Below are positions 18,372 to 27,329 of a DNA stretch of 64,000 bases, piece after piece. Below the pieces are notes generated by a model. It saw nothing but the letters and a program-made list of their open reading frames with translations, was not told the DNA's origin and did no database searches. The position numbers and the translations under genes are program-made. Every line of letters begins with the position of its first letter. Positions within the stretch are counted from its first letter, which is position 1. Origin of the DNA: Desulfobacterales bacterium (GTDB lineage Bacteria; Desulfobacterota; Desulfobacteria; Desulfobacterales; JAHEIW01); the NCBI GenBank assembly GCA_030066985.1, contig JASJAN010000006.1, positions 108,241 to 172,240 on the forward strand. The letters run 5' to 3'.

Positions 18372-19829
18372 ATGAAAACCCGTAAAGCAATTCGTCAATC
18401 AATTGCAGCTATCGTAACGGCCCTTCTGGTTATGGGATCCGGTCTGCAGATAGCAGCAGCAGCCAAAAACGCTCCGGTACGGATGATTCCGGAAAATTTT
18501 AGTGAGCTTGCCAAAGATGTCAGCCCGGCTGTAGTCCACATCCGTGTGGAAAAGACCGTCAAGGGCGGCGGCGCTGAACTTCATCATTTTGGCAGCTCGC
18601 CGTTTCAGGGAGATGATCGGTCCAAAGACTTTTTTGATGAATTTTTCGGTCGGAGAAATCCCCATGAATTCAAACAGCGAAATCCGCATGAATTTAAACA
18701 AAAGGGTCTGGGCACCGGGTTTATCATCGACACCGATGGTTTTATCGTCACCAACAATCACGTGGTCAAAGATGCGGATCAGATCAAAGTGATGCTCAAA
18801 GACAAGCGTGAATTCGATGCTGACATTGTTGGGCGCGACCCGCAAACGGATCTGGCTTTGATCAAAATCGATGCCGACAGGGACCTGCCTTCGGCACAGC
18901 TTGGCAGCTCCGACAAGCTACAGGTGGGTGAATGGGTGGCTGCCATTGGCAGTCCGTTCGGTCTGGAACAGACCGTTACCGCGGGTATTGTCAGTGCCAA
19001 AGGACGCGTGATCGGTTCCGGCCCCTATGATGATTTCATTCAAACCGATGCCTCCATCAATCCCGGCAATAGCGGCGGTCCCCTGATCAATATGAACGGA
19101 GAGGTTGTCGGCATCAATACTGCCATTATCGCCAGTGGGCAGGGTATCGGATTTGCCATTCCCATCGATCTGGCAACCGGAATCATTAAACAACTCAAAT
19201 CCGATGGCGAAGTGACCCGTGGCTGGTTGGGGATAACCATTCAGGATCTGAAAAAAGAGCTGGCAGAATATTACGGCGCCAAAGATGCGACTGGCGTGCT
19301 GGTGGCCAGTGTGATCCCCGGTGATCCGGCGGATGAGGCCGGTATCAAACCCCATGATATTATCGTTGACCTCAACGGTGAAAAGGTCGAAAGCAGTCGG
19401 GGCTTAACGGCTAAATCTGCTAATCTGATCGTCGGTCAGAAGGCGACTGTTAAGGTGTTGCGTGACGGTAAGGAAAAGACGATTACCGTAAAAGTAGGCA
19501 AAAGGCCATTAACCCTCGCTGCGGCTGACGCACCTCAGCAGAAAAAAGAGACCGAATACGGGTTTCAGGTAGCGGAGCTGACTCCGGAGATGGCCCGCCG
19601 GTTTAATATACCAGATGACAAAGGTGTTGTGGTTGTCGGTGTGAATGCCAACAGCAAAGCCGATAAAGCCGGTATCCAAAAAGGGGATCTTATTCTAGAG
19701 GTCAACCGTCAGGACGTCGAATCCGTCAGCACGTTTAATAAATTGATTCAAAAAGATAAAGGCACCAACGGAATTGACTTGCTGGTAAAACGCATGCAGT
19801 CCGGTTACGTGGTGATCCATCTGGCATAA
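18372..19829 (+). CDS. degP: Periplasmic serine protease of the HtrA/DegP (Do) family
   Basis: 485 residues. It degrades or refolds damaged envelope proteins. The start at 18372 is set by GAGGAGGTAAACACA; a longer reading frame opens at 18255 but lacks such a site. Residues 1-31 are a signal peptide (…QIAAAA). The trypsin-like domain carries the triad His130 (VTNNHVV), Asp160 ([10 protein letters not shown]) and Ser234 (PGNSGGPL). Two PDZ domains follow (about 285-370 and 390-480). An 8-residue tandem duplication, [16 protein letters not shown], lies in the LA-loop region before the protease core. DegP and DegQ cannot be separated reliably. A terminator hairpin follows. Confidence 0.94.
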   Translation: MKTRKAIRQSIAAIVTALLVMGSGLQIAAAAKNAPVRMIPENFSELAKDVSPAVVHIRVEKTVKGGGAELHHFGSSPFQGDDRSKDFFDEFFGRRNPHEFKQRNPHEFKQKGLGTGFIIDTDGFIVTNNHVVKDADQIKVMLKDKREFDADIVGRDPQTDLALIKIDADRDLPSAQLGSSDKLQVGEWVAAIGSPFGLEQTVTAGIVSAKGRVIGSGPYDDFIQTDASINPGNSGGPLINMNGEVVGINTAIIASGQGIGFAIPIDLATGIIKQLKSDGEVTRGWLGITIQDLKKELAEYYGAKDATGVLVASVIPGDPADEAGIKPHDIIVDLNGEKVESSRGLTAKSANLIVGQKATVKVLRDGKEKTITVKVGKRPLTLAAADAPQQKKETEYGFQVAELTPEMARRFNIPDDKGVVVVGVNANSKADKAGIQKGDLILEVNRQDVESVSTFNKLIQKDKGTNGIDLLVKRMQSGYVVIHLA

Positions 19830-19844
19830 TGGCCAAACATGAAT

Positions 19845-19879
19845 CCGAACCGGGCCTGTCCTTTTCAGGCCCGGTCGGA
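19845..19879 (+). terminator. Intrinsic terminator after the protease gene
   Basis: CCGAACCGGGCCTG and CAGGCCCGGTCGG pair around a TCCTTTT loop, followed by ATTTGTT. The stem is long and GC-rich; the T tract is weak. Confidence 0.75.
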
Positions 19880-19918
19880 TTTGTTCGACAGGCAACTGTT
19901 GGTGGAATTTTAAAATTT

Positions 19919-20024
19919 TCCCACTCCCTTTTATTCGCTTTGGCGCACAGGGGGAAGCTCATCTCCTCCTTCTAGTCGTGAAGCCAAACCCCTGTCGATT
20001 TGGTGGCGAATAGGGGAGTTGGGA
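19919..20024 (+). repeat. Long imperfect stem-loop upstream of the sigma-factor gene
   Basis: Outer arms CCCACTCCC...ATTCGC (19920-19938) and GCGAATAGGGGAGTTGGG (about 20006-20023) pair with a few mismatches; inner arms CAGGGG (19948-19953) and CCCCTG (19989-19994) pair perfectly. It lies about 100 bases before the start at 20127 and could be a leader RNA structure or a fold-back repeat. Confidence 0.5.
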
Positions 20025-20126
20025 ATCCATTTGTAACATCAAGCACATATAAGGAGCCACATAGGTTAGGCAGCAATGAGCGATCGGCTGCCAGGGCCCC
20101 TGTGATGTTCAAGAAGGGGTATCATT

Positions 20127-21596
20127 ATGAGCAATGCTTATTCCCTAAAACCCGAATTTAACGCTTATGTTGATCCGCATGTGCCTTTTACCGGGTCATC
20201 GGAATTTTCGGCTATGAAGATCGACCTGGATTTTTCCTCATCAGCCGGACGGCACGCCGCGCCAGAGTGGATGTGGCGGACAAAGACAACCGATGATTCC
20301 AGTGAATCTGGCGAGCCGGATTGGGTGACAAAACCTTTAGCCCGTTACTATCAACACATCGGTTGTTTTAAGCGTATTAATCCAGAAGAGGAGCTTGCCA
20401 TTGCCAAAGCCATCGAACAGGCGGAATTAGATCTGATGCGCGTTATCTTGCAATCAGAAATCGCTGTGGACCATTTGATTAACTTTGGCCGTCAGATTGA
20501 AGACAGTCAAAGAGCACCCAGCAAGATTTTGATCAACGTTCATAAACGAGGAGATCGGCTGAGCGATAAGGAGAAGATTGATTCTTTTCGCAAGACGATC
20601 CGAAAGCTTGAGCAGATACATATTGCCGTTAAGGCAAATCGGTCCCATTTGCTTGTCACAGGCTTTAAAGCAGTTCGGCAAAAGCCGCTGCAAGCGCTGT
20701 TAAACAGCCAGCTTAATCAAATGTTTGATGTCTTAACGGAATGGCGTTTTGAACCGCCTGTATTTGATGATATCGAGACAAGCATTCGTGAGCAGCACCG
20801 TGAACCGGATTCTCAGGATTCAAAGCCGGATCGCTCCTTAACCCAAATTGGACTTTGCCGAGAACGGCTTAGTGCGCTTCGCAGCAAACTGATAAATGCC
20901 AATTTGCGTCTTGTGGTCAGCATTGCCAGACGCTATGCTCAGCGTGGACTGTCTTTGATTGACTTGATCCAGGAGGGCAACATCGGCTTGATTCGGGCAG
21001 CCAATCGCTATGATTATCGGCGTGGTACGCGTTTCAGTACCTGTGCTGTTTGGTGGATCCGGCAGGCGATTTTGCGGGCCATCTACAACCAGGCCAGAAC
21101 GATTCGACTTCCGATTCATATCAGGGAACGGTACCGCAAAATTCAAAAAGCAGCAAGCAGTCTGACGGACGGAAACAATGGAGAGGAAAACCTAGCAGAA
21201 CTAGCTGACCGCAGCGGGATACCTTTTGATGAAGTGGACCGAATATTGGCCATTGCCGGAGAGCCGCTTTCATTGGATGCGCCTTTGAATTCCCAGGCCA
21301 CACGTTTTCTGGGTGATGTCGTTGAAGTTTGTGATGAAAGGGATCCCTTCACCTATGCGGCCAAGCGCAACCTGGCCGAGAAAACGCGCAAAGTTTTGTC
21401 TGTGCTGACACCGCGGGAAGAAAAGATTTTGCGAATGCGGTTTGGCATTGGTGAAAAGACCGATCACACCCTGGATGAGATCAGCCTGGAGTTTGATATT
21501 ACGCGCGAACGTATCCGCCAGATCGAGGCGCGGGCGCTTCAAAAACTGCAACGGTCAAAATACAGCCGCAGCCTAAAAACGTTTATTGTGCGCTGA
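20127..21596 (+). CDS. RNA polymerase sigma factor, sigma-70 family (group 2, RpoD/RpoS-like)
   Basis: 489 residues. Region 1.2 is recognisable near 75-105 ([20 protein letters not shown], then [15 protein letters not shown]). Region 2 holds [40 protein letters not shown] and [20 protein letters not shown]; region 3 begins [14 protein letters not shown]; region 4 has [20 protein letters not shown] and the helix-turn-helix [21 protein letters not shown] spacer of about 150 residues between regions 1.2 and 2 is like that of RpoD but shorter. The absence of region 1.1 and a 90-residue odd N-terminus favour an alternative rather than the housekeeping sigma. AAGGGG precedes the ATG. It ends six bases from the end of convergent glnE. 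Confidence 0.88.
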   Translation: MSNAYSLKPEFNAYVDPHVPFTGSSEFSAMKIDLDFSSSAGRHAAPEWMWRTKTTDDSSESGEPDWVTKPLARYYQHIGCFKRINPEEELAIAKAIEQAELDLMRVILQSEIAVDHLINFGRQIEDSQRAPSKILINVHKRGDRLSDKEKIDSFRKTIRKLEQIHIAVKANRSHLLVTGFKAVRQKPLQALLNSQLNQMFDVLTEWRFEPPVFDDIETSIREQHREPDSQDSKPDRSLTQIGLCRERLSALRSKLINANLRLVVSIARRYAQRGLSLIDLIQEGNIGLIRAANRYDYRRGTRFSTCAVWWIRQAILRAIYNQARTIRLPIHIRERYRKIQKAASSLTDGNNGEENLAELADRSGIPFDEVDRILAIAGEPLSLDAPLNSQATRFLGDVVEVCDERDPFTYAAKRNLAEKTRKVLSVLTPREEKILRMRFGIGEKTDHTLDEISLEFDITRERIRQIEARALQKLQRSKYSRSLKTFIVR

Positions 21597-21602
21597 CCCA
21601 TA

Positions 21603-24476
21603 TCAATGGGTTCCTAAAAAGGAGTCCCAGATTTTTCTAACTCGCTTGCGCAGGTAGCCAAACTTTTGCTCAGAAACCCTGGCCGGCTTTTCCTGCAGGC
21701 TGGCTTGATGTGCTGCGGCCCGATAAATCAGATAGGCATGTTTTAAAACATGGGCCGTATATTCATCGATAGCGCCGGTTGAGATCAACGTCTGGATCAG
21801 ACGGACATTATCGGTCCAATCGAGTAATGCCGGATATTCGTGCGATTTTAGCAATACCAGATACTGTACTAAAAATTCGATATCGACCATACCGCCCGTA
21901 TCCTGCTTGATATCAAACTCTCCCGCTTTGGGTTGTAACAGTTCCTGTCGCATGCGGTTGCGCATGCGGGTCACCTCCTGTTGCAGCTTGGCCTTTTTTC
22001 GTTGCCGGGCCAGAACCGACTTGCGCGTGTTTTGGAAATTATCGGTGAGCAGCGGATCTCCCAGAATGGGACGCGCTTTGATTAGGGCCTGGTGTTCCCA
22101 GGTCCAGGCCTGGTTTTGCTGATAATCACGAAATCCTTCCGCGTGGCTGACCAGCACCCCGGCACCTCCGCTGGGTCGGAGGCGCATGTCGATTTCATAT
22201 AATTTGCCCGCGCGGGTATGGGCGGTCAGGATATGAATAACTCGCTGACCGAGACGGTTAAAAAATTGGGCGCTGTCGATGGGTTGTTGGCCACCCTGCG
22301 TTGGTTCACGGCTACCGGAATGCAAAAATACCAGATCCAAATCGGACCCATAGCCTAATTCCAAACCACCGAGCTTGCCATAGGCAATGACTGCAAAGCC
22401 GCTATCGCCAAGTTCGGCGTCCAATTTGCAGCTTGGCGAACCGTGCTTGGCCAGCAAATGCGCATAGGCGATTTGAACGACTTCAGATAGCACTGTTTCG
22501 GCGATATCCGACAAATGGTCGCTGACGCGCATCAAGGGCAGCGCTCCGGTGACATCAGCTGCCGCAACCCGCAGCACGTTTATTTCTTTAAAAATGCACA
22601 TCTGCTCGATTTGATGTTCAAGGTCATCCGCGGAGCCGCTGCGCATTTTTCGTTCTATGTCGGCCCTTATCTGGTTGACATCAGGCGGTAAATACAATGT
22701 GCGCGGGTCCAAAAGTTCATCTAAAAGAACCGGATGTAAGGCCAGAAAAGAAGCGATCCAGGGACTGGCCTCTGTCAGCTGAACCAGATGCGTAAGTACA
22801 TCCGGATTTTCAAGCAGCAGTGCAAAATAGCTGATTCGCCCGCCGATCGATTTTAACAGGTCCACAATTCGCCCCAACACCCTTTCGGGTTGTTTAGCGC
22901 GGCCAACTGTTTTGAGGACTTGAGGAATTAATCTTTCAAGTCGTTGCTGCCCCTTTGATCCGATTTGAGCCGGTCCCAGGGCATTGCCTAAATAGCTGAG
23001 GTGTCGCAAGACTTCCTGTGGTTGTCTGAAACCGGCATCCTTGAGCACGGTTTCAGCCTGTGTATCGCTGACCAGACCCTGCCAGACGCCCAGTAGCTGT
23101 TCATCGGTTTTTTGTGTATCGGTTTCAGATTCTTTAGCTTCCAGCAACATCTGAAATTGACGATGAACGTTGCGGCGATGTGCTTCCAGCTGCTGTCTAA
23201 ATTGGGCGGTATCGCTATATCCCATGGCGGCTGCCAGACGGGCCTGGTCAGCAGGCGCTGAGGGTAAATCGTGGGTCTGTTGATCGGCAAATTCTTGCAG
23301 GCGGTGTTCGGTGTCTCTGAGAAAAATGTAAGCGCTTGCGAGTTCATGACCCACTTCTGGCGGGATATGGTTTTCTTGCACCAAAATACGGAGCACTTTT
23401 TGAATACTGCGCTCTTGAAGTTCAGGCGTGACGCCGCCGCGAATCAGCTGAAACATGTGGCCGAAAAATTCAATTTCGCGAATACCGCCCCAACCCAGCT
23501 TAATATTGTGCTTCATCCCTTTGCGCTGCACCTCGAGGGAAATCATTTGCTTCATTTCGCGCAGGGAATCAAAGGCGCCATAATCCAAATAACGACGGTA
23601 AATGAAGGGATTTAATTGTCTGAGCAGTTGCCGGCCGGCTTTTTTATCACCGGCCACCGCCCGTGCGCGAATCAAGGCATAGCGTTCCCATTCCCGCCCT
23701 TGCTCCTGATAATAGTTTTCCAGCGCTTCAAAATGCATGACGAGGGGGCCATTTTCACCGTAAGGCCGCAATCTCAGATCTGCACGGAACACAAACCCAT
23801 CAACAGTGGGTTGGCTGAGAACCCGGATCAGCTGGCGGCCCAGGCGGGTAAAAAAATCATCGTTTGTTATGGGTTTTGATTTCCCCTGTGTTTGGCCGGC
23901 TTTTGGGTAGGTAAAGATTAAATCGATATCGGAAGAGAAGTTTAACTCACAGGCCCCCAGTTTACCAAGACCCAGAACCACCAGGCGCTGGCGGGAGCCA
24001 TCCTTGGCGGTCGGCTTGCCGTATTGATCAATTAACCAACGGGTCAGGGTCGCAGCGGTCTGTTCAAGACAGGTATCTGCCATGCTGGAAAGATCGGTGA
24101 CGGTTTCGGCAAGGTCGCTCCAGCCACAGAGATCCCTGAATGCAATTCGCAGCATTTCCCTGAGCCGGAAGATACGCAAGTGTCGGCTCAACGCCGCCTC
24201 ATCTTCTACATTGACAAGGGACGATTTTAATTTTTGATCATAGTCTTTTGAAGCATAGCGACGCTGAAGATCGCCGCTGTCGATCAGATCGGAAATTAAA
24301 GCAGGATCGCGTGTGCAGCTATCGGCAACGAAATTGCTGAATGCAAACACGCGCTGCAGGGCGCTTAAGATTTGCGGATCTCGTGAAAGGTGGACACCGG
24401 CTTTTTTGGATGAATCTCTAAACGCCTCCCATTTTTGTCCCAGGTCCTTTTGGAGTATGTCGGGAAGGTCGTTCAT
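21603..24476 (-). CDS. glnE: Bifunctional glutamine synthetase adenylyltransferase/deadenylase
   Basis: 957 residues, full family length. It adds or removes AMP on the glutamine synthetase tyrosine (Tyr398 of the GlnA here), responding to PII and glutamine. Two nucleotidyltransferase halves are present: the N-terminal one with VLGLGKLGACELNFSSDIDL and the C-terminal one with FAVIAYGKLGGLELGYGSDL. Each has the paired aspartates needed for metal binding. Two PII-UTase-like regions follow the halves (RREIEFFGHMFQLIRG-type near 340, GMVDIEFLVQYLVLL near 850). The ATG at 24476 has only a weak ribosome site. Not in the gln operon, but completes the cascade GlnD-PII-GlnE-GlnA. Confidence 0.96.
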   Translation of the reverse strand: MNDLPDILQKDLGQKWEAFRDSSKKAGVHLSRDPQILSALQRVFAFSNFVADSCTRDPALISDLIDSGDLQRRYASKDYDQKLKSSLVNVEDEAALSRHLRIFRLREMLRIAFRDLCGWSDLAETVTDLSSMADTCLEQTAATLTRWLIDQYGKPTAKDGSRQRLVVLGLGKLGACELNFSSDIDLIFTYPKAGQTQGKSKPITNDDFFTRLGRQLIRVLSQPTVDGFVFRADLRLRPYGENGPLVMHFEALENYYQEQGREWERYALIRARAVAGDKKAGRQLLRQLNPFIYRRYLDYGAFDSLREMKQMISLEVQRKGMKHNIKLGWGGIREIEFFGHMFQLIRGGVTPELQERSIQKVLRILVQENHIPPEVGHELASAYIFLRDTEHRLQEFADQQTHDLPSAPADQARLAAAMGYSDTAQFRQQLEAHRRNVHRQFQMLLEAKESETDTQKTDEQLLGVWQGLVSDTQAETVLKDAGFRQPQEVLRHLSYLGNALGPAQIGSKGQQRLERLIPQVLKTVGRAKQPERVLGRIVDLLKSIGGRISYFALLLENPDVLTHLVQLTEASPWIASFLALHPVLLDELLDPRTLYLPPDVNQIRADIERKMRSGSADDLEHQIEQMCIFKEINVLRVAAADVTGALPLMRVSDHLSDIAETVLSEVVQIAYAHLLAKHGSPSCKLDAELGDSGFAVIAYGKLGGLELGYGSDLDLVFLHSGSREPTQGGQQPIDSAQFFNRLGQRVIHILTAHTRAGKLYEIDMRLRPSGGAGVLVSHAEGFRDYQQNQAWTWEHQALIKARPILGDPLLTDNFQNTRKSVLARQRKKAKLQQEVTRMRNRMRQELLQPKAGEFDIKQDTGGMVDIEFLVQYLVLLKSHEYPALLDWTDNVRLIQTLISTGAIDEYTAHVLKHAYLIYRAAAHQASLQEKPARVSEQKFGYLRKRVRKIWDSFLGTH

Positions 24477-24545
24477 ATTGGGTCATGTTATACCATATCC
24501 GGCTTTGGTTCCCAAATCAATTGTATCGCCAATGGGGTCTTGCAT

Positions 24546-24636
24546 TGGAGTGATGGCGCACTGGAGTAATGGCATACTGGAAGGCTGAATGGGTGAGCAT
24601 AAGATTAGATGAATTATACAATACGCCAGCACTCCC
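24546..24636. repeat. Fold-back with a 16-bp tandem duplication
   Basis: TGGAGTGATGGCGCAC (24546-24561) is followed at once by TGGAGTAATGGCATAC (24562-24577), and GGAGTGATGGCG can pair with CGCCAGCACTCC at 24625-24636. The remaining bases from 24477 to 24842 contain no other feature I recognise. Confidence 0.55.
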
Positions 24637-24842
24637 CAAAATTGAGCTGAACGTAAGCTCCATCAGAGATATATTGACTGATAATACCTGAATCTTGCAT
24701 GAAAATTAATGAGAAGTTGAGATTGCATTAAATTACAGCCAGCTAGACAAATTATAGAACTTATTCAAAATACTAAAAAGGTATAAAGGATGAAAATCAT
24801 TTTATCTCATTAATCTTCACCCAGCGGGCGAGTCCGTCATAG

Positions 24843-24930
24843 GCGGACAAGCCTCAGGCATCCATCGGTCCGCCTCAGGCGGATTATTAAGGCCGAGGCA
24901 TCCGCCTGAGGCGGATAGCCTCGGCCTTAA
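24843..24930. repeat. Clustered GGCGGA palindromes ending in a near-perfect 20-bp hairpin
   Basis: Two TCCGCCNNNGGCGGA palindromes (24869-24883, 24901-24915). The second is the tip of a larger hairpin: TTAAGGCCGAGGC (24887-24899) pairs with GCCTCGGCCTTAA (24918-24930) with one bulged A. It lies in the 3' flank of the minus-strand protease gene and could stop transcription, although no T tract follows. Confidence 0.7.
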
Positions 24931-24998
24931 ATGACTTGCATATGAAAGAATCCGGCTCGTGCAAAATTCAGGTAATAATTAGACAGCACCCGTATGAA

Positions 24999-26336
24999 CT
25001 ACTTGATATACCCCCAATCAACCAGGCGGCGGTAGGCGTGCTGGGCATTTGGGCCCTGCTGTACGACCTGTAGAAAACGATAATAGTAGTTGGCCGCTTG
25101 CTCCTTGTTGCCCATACCCTCCTGGCAGTATCCCTTAAAGTAGATCGTGTTCGGATTTCCCGGCAGCAATCGATCGTAGGTGCTAAATTCTTCGTAGGCG
25201 CCGGCGAATTTTTTCAGGCGGATTTTGGCAATTCCGCTCAGGTGATAGGCCTGGGCTTCCTGGGGGTAGGCTTTTTGGGCCATTTCAGCATATTGGCGGC
25301 CGACTGCATTGTTATTCTGAACCAAATTGACAATAGAGGTCATACACAGGGTAACATAATCACCGGGCGCTTTCTTCAATGCTTTGCGGAAGTGCTTGCT
25401 GGCATTGTCGTATTTGCGCTGAGCCAGCAGCTTTTGCCCCTTTTGAATCTCAATGATCGCTTTTTTCTTTGCCCGCAGGCGTGCGGTGCGGTCCATATAT
25501 CGTTCGCGGCCAAGCGGTCCTTTCAAAGAAGACTGATATTGGGTATTGGCCATCTGAACAGCCGTATCATAGCGCTCCTGGCTCATCGGGTGGGTGGCAA
25601 ATAAGAGGTCGACAGTCGTGGATTTATGCTTTGACATGCTGTTGAGCATATCCATTAGGCCGACAAACCCCTGGGAACCATATCCTGCGCCCACCATATA
25701 CTTCATTCCGAGGGCATCGGCTTCGCGTTCATTGTCGCGGCTGTAAGATGCGAGCAATGCACCGGCACCGACTTGACCCAGCTGGTTGGCCAGATCTCCC
25801 AGGGCTGAGCTCTGTGTACCGGCGAGCACCGAAACACCGCCGACAGCTGCCTGAGCCAGCTTTCCTTTTGACATCTGCTCGGCGGAATGGCGGGCGTTCA
25901 CATGACCCAACTCGTGACCCAGCAGGGCCGCCAGTTCAGCTTCGTTATCCATTGAGAGCATAATACCGCGCGTTGCGGCAATGGTACCGCCGGGAAAGGC
26001 ATAGGCATTAACATAGGTGGCATTGACCACCCGAAATGAATAGGGCATGTGGGGTCGATGGGATTTAGCCGCCATTTTATTGCCCACCTCGCTGACATAG
26101 CTGTTTAATTGGCTATCCTGCACAGCACCGAAATCACTGGAAATCTGCATGGGTGCATACTGCTGGTCAATTTTAATTTCAGTGTTTTCAGATACGAGCA
26201 TAAACTGCTTTTTCCCGGTGACTGGGTCTGTGGCACATCCAAACACATAGCCGGCGGCGGCCATTGAGGTTAACCACATGAATTGGCGTCGGGTTAAAGT
26301 GCCCTTCTTTGCTGTAGTTAAATGATGATTTGGCAT
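24999..26336 (-). CDS. M48-family metalloprotease with TPR repeats, BepA-like lipoprotein
   Basis: 445 residues. Members of this family (BepA/YfgC) assist or degrade outer-membrane proteins from the periplasm. The N-terminus RRQFMWLTSMAAAGYVFGC combines a twin-arginine-like start with a lipobox cysteine, so export and lipidation are likely. The zinc site is HELGHVNARHS near residue 141, with the third-ligand region NEREADALGMKYM near 200. From about 300 the protein has tetratricopeptide repeats (AEMAQKAYPQEAQAYHLSGI, FKGYCQEGMGNKEQAANYYY). GGGAGG precedes the ATG. HtpX at 62482 is a second, membrane-bound M48 enzyme. Confidence 0.9.
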   Translation of the reverse strand: MPNHHLTTAKKGTLTRRQFMWLTSMAAAGYVFGCATDPVTGKKQFMLVSENTEIKIDQQYAPMQISSDFGAVQDSQLNSYVSEVGNKMAAKSHRPHMPYSFRVVNATYVNAYAFPGGTIAATRGIMLSMDNEAELAALLGHELGHVNARHSAEQMSKGKLAQAAVGGVSVLAGTQSSALGDLANQLGQVGAGALLASYSRDNEREADALGMKYMVGAGYGSQGFVGLMDMLNSMSKHKSTTVDLLFATHPMSQERYDTAVQMANTQYQSSLKGPLGRERYMDRTARLRAKKKAIIEIQKGQKLLAQRKYDNASKHFRKALKKAPGDYVTLCMTSIVNLVQNNNAVGRQYAEMAQKAYPQEAQAYHLSGIAKIRLKKFAGAYEEFSTYDRLLPGNPNTIYFKGYCQEGMGNKEQAANYYYRFLQVVQQGPNAQHAYRRLVDWGYIK

Positions 26337-26373
26337 ACAGCCTCCCTTTTATAGTGTAGCTGTAAAATTCAAT

Positions 26374-26533
26374 AGGTTTCAGGTGTTCCGCCGTAGGCGG
26401 ATTCAGGTGTCAGGTTTTCTATCAGAGGACAGAGGTCAGATGACAGAAGACAGATGATAATACTGTAAGCTGAGATAGCTTATCTGTCCTCTGTTCTCTG
26501 TCTTCTGTGTACTGACACCCGACAGCTGAAACC
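26374..26533. repeat. AGGTTTCAGGTGTCAGG-type inverted repeat element, copy A
   Basis: Begins AGGTTTCAGGTGT, carries TCCGCCGTAGGCGGA at 26387-26401, then TTCAGGTGTCAGG; ends CTGACACCCGACAGCTGAAACC. Internally, AGAGGACAGAGGTCAG-type and AGACAGAAGACAG-type purine tracts at 26425-26455 face their complements at 26480-26510. About 160 bp, no coding capacity. Other copies are near 37.6, 42.95, 44.8 and 47.2 kb. Confidence 0.7.
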
Positions 26534-26574
26534 ATTTAGCAAATGTCAGCTGGACGCTCGGTTATACTGATATA

Positions 26575-27015
26575 TTATTTTGAATCGCCCTTGCTGGACT
26601 CCAGCATCTTATATGTCTGCAGCAAGCGCTTGCCGAGCGTGGCGGCAAGCTGTTTGAAAAAGATGATCCCGTTTTCAGCATCTTCCTCTAACATGCGGGA
26701 CAGCTTATCACGATCGGTTTTGAGTAATTTTGAGGCTTCCAAACATTCGGCCGAAGCCGAGTAGACGTCACCGCCGATCAGACTGGACCAGCCAAAGGCT
26801 TCGCCGTTTAGCTTGGCTTTGTAAACTACCTGCTCCGGCACACCGACGCTTAATTTGACACACCCGTTTAACAAAATAAAAAAGAATTTGGCCGGATCAT
26901 TTTCTCTGAAGAGGATCTCACCTTTTTGGTGTGAGGAGGTTTCACAGATATCCATGAATTTTTTGACAAAATCCATGCTCGTGCCCGTAAAAAGCTCAGA
27001 TTGTTTGATATACAT
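26575..27015 (-). CDS. Crp/Fnr-type sensor-fold protein without DNA-binding domain
   Basis: 146 residues making one cyclic-nucleotide-binding (cNMP) beta-roll followed by a helix; there is no helix-turn-helix. The ATG at 27015 is preferred to 27054 because TAGGAACC lies before it. Sequence such as KGEILFRENDPAKFFFILLN and GCVKLSVGV is typical of the fold. The phosphate-binding cassette is degenerate: GEAFGWSSLIGGDVYSASAE lacks the Glu and Arg that hold the nucleotide phosphate, so it may bind another ligand or none. Function unknown; next to the cytochrome gene but separated by a terminator. Confidence 0.82.
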   Translation of the reverse strand: MYIKQSELFTGTSMDFVKKFMDICETSSHQKGEILFRENDPAKFFFILLNGCVKLSVGVPEQVVYKAKLNGEAFGWSSLIGGDVYSASAECLEASKLLKTDRDKLSRMLEEDAENGIIFFKQLAATLGKRLLQTYKMLESSKGDSK

Positions 27016-27271
27016 GGTGGTTCCTATCTTGACGTGCGTGCAGCTGAAGAACACCAGCCAATGACTTCAAAAACAGCGTGACGATTTTTATCAATCCGTT
27101 TATGACCCGAGCAATTTTTGCCATCAGATGAATTTTCAAAGGACAGTCGCCGGTCTGATAGCAGGGCTGATGATTGGGTTGCTAGATGAGGTTTATATAA
27201 AATAAAGACGCGGACTTGTCAAAAATAATAGCGGTTCTGCAAAATTTTGCTGCCTGGTGCCAGCTATAAGC

Positions 27272-27306
27272 AAAAAAGCCACAACCGGCAAGGCGGTTGT
27301 GGCTTT
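27272..27306 (-). terminator. Intrinsic terminator after the multihaem cytochrome gene
   Basis: AAAGCCACAACCG and CGGTTGTGGCTTT pair around a short loop; on the minus strand the stem is followed by TTTTTTGCTT. It lies 24 bases after the stop of the minus-strand cytochrome gene. Confidence 0.9.
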
Positions 27307-27329
27307 CTGAGGCGCGTGCAATTGGCGAA

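Noticed and set aside
24999..26336. Calling this gene htpX
   Set aside because: It shares the M48 zinc site but has a lipoprotein signal and TPR repeats instead of four membrane helices; the real htpX is at 62482.
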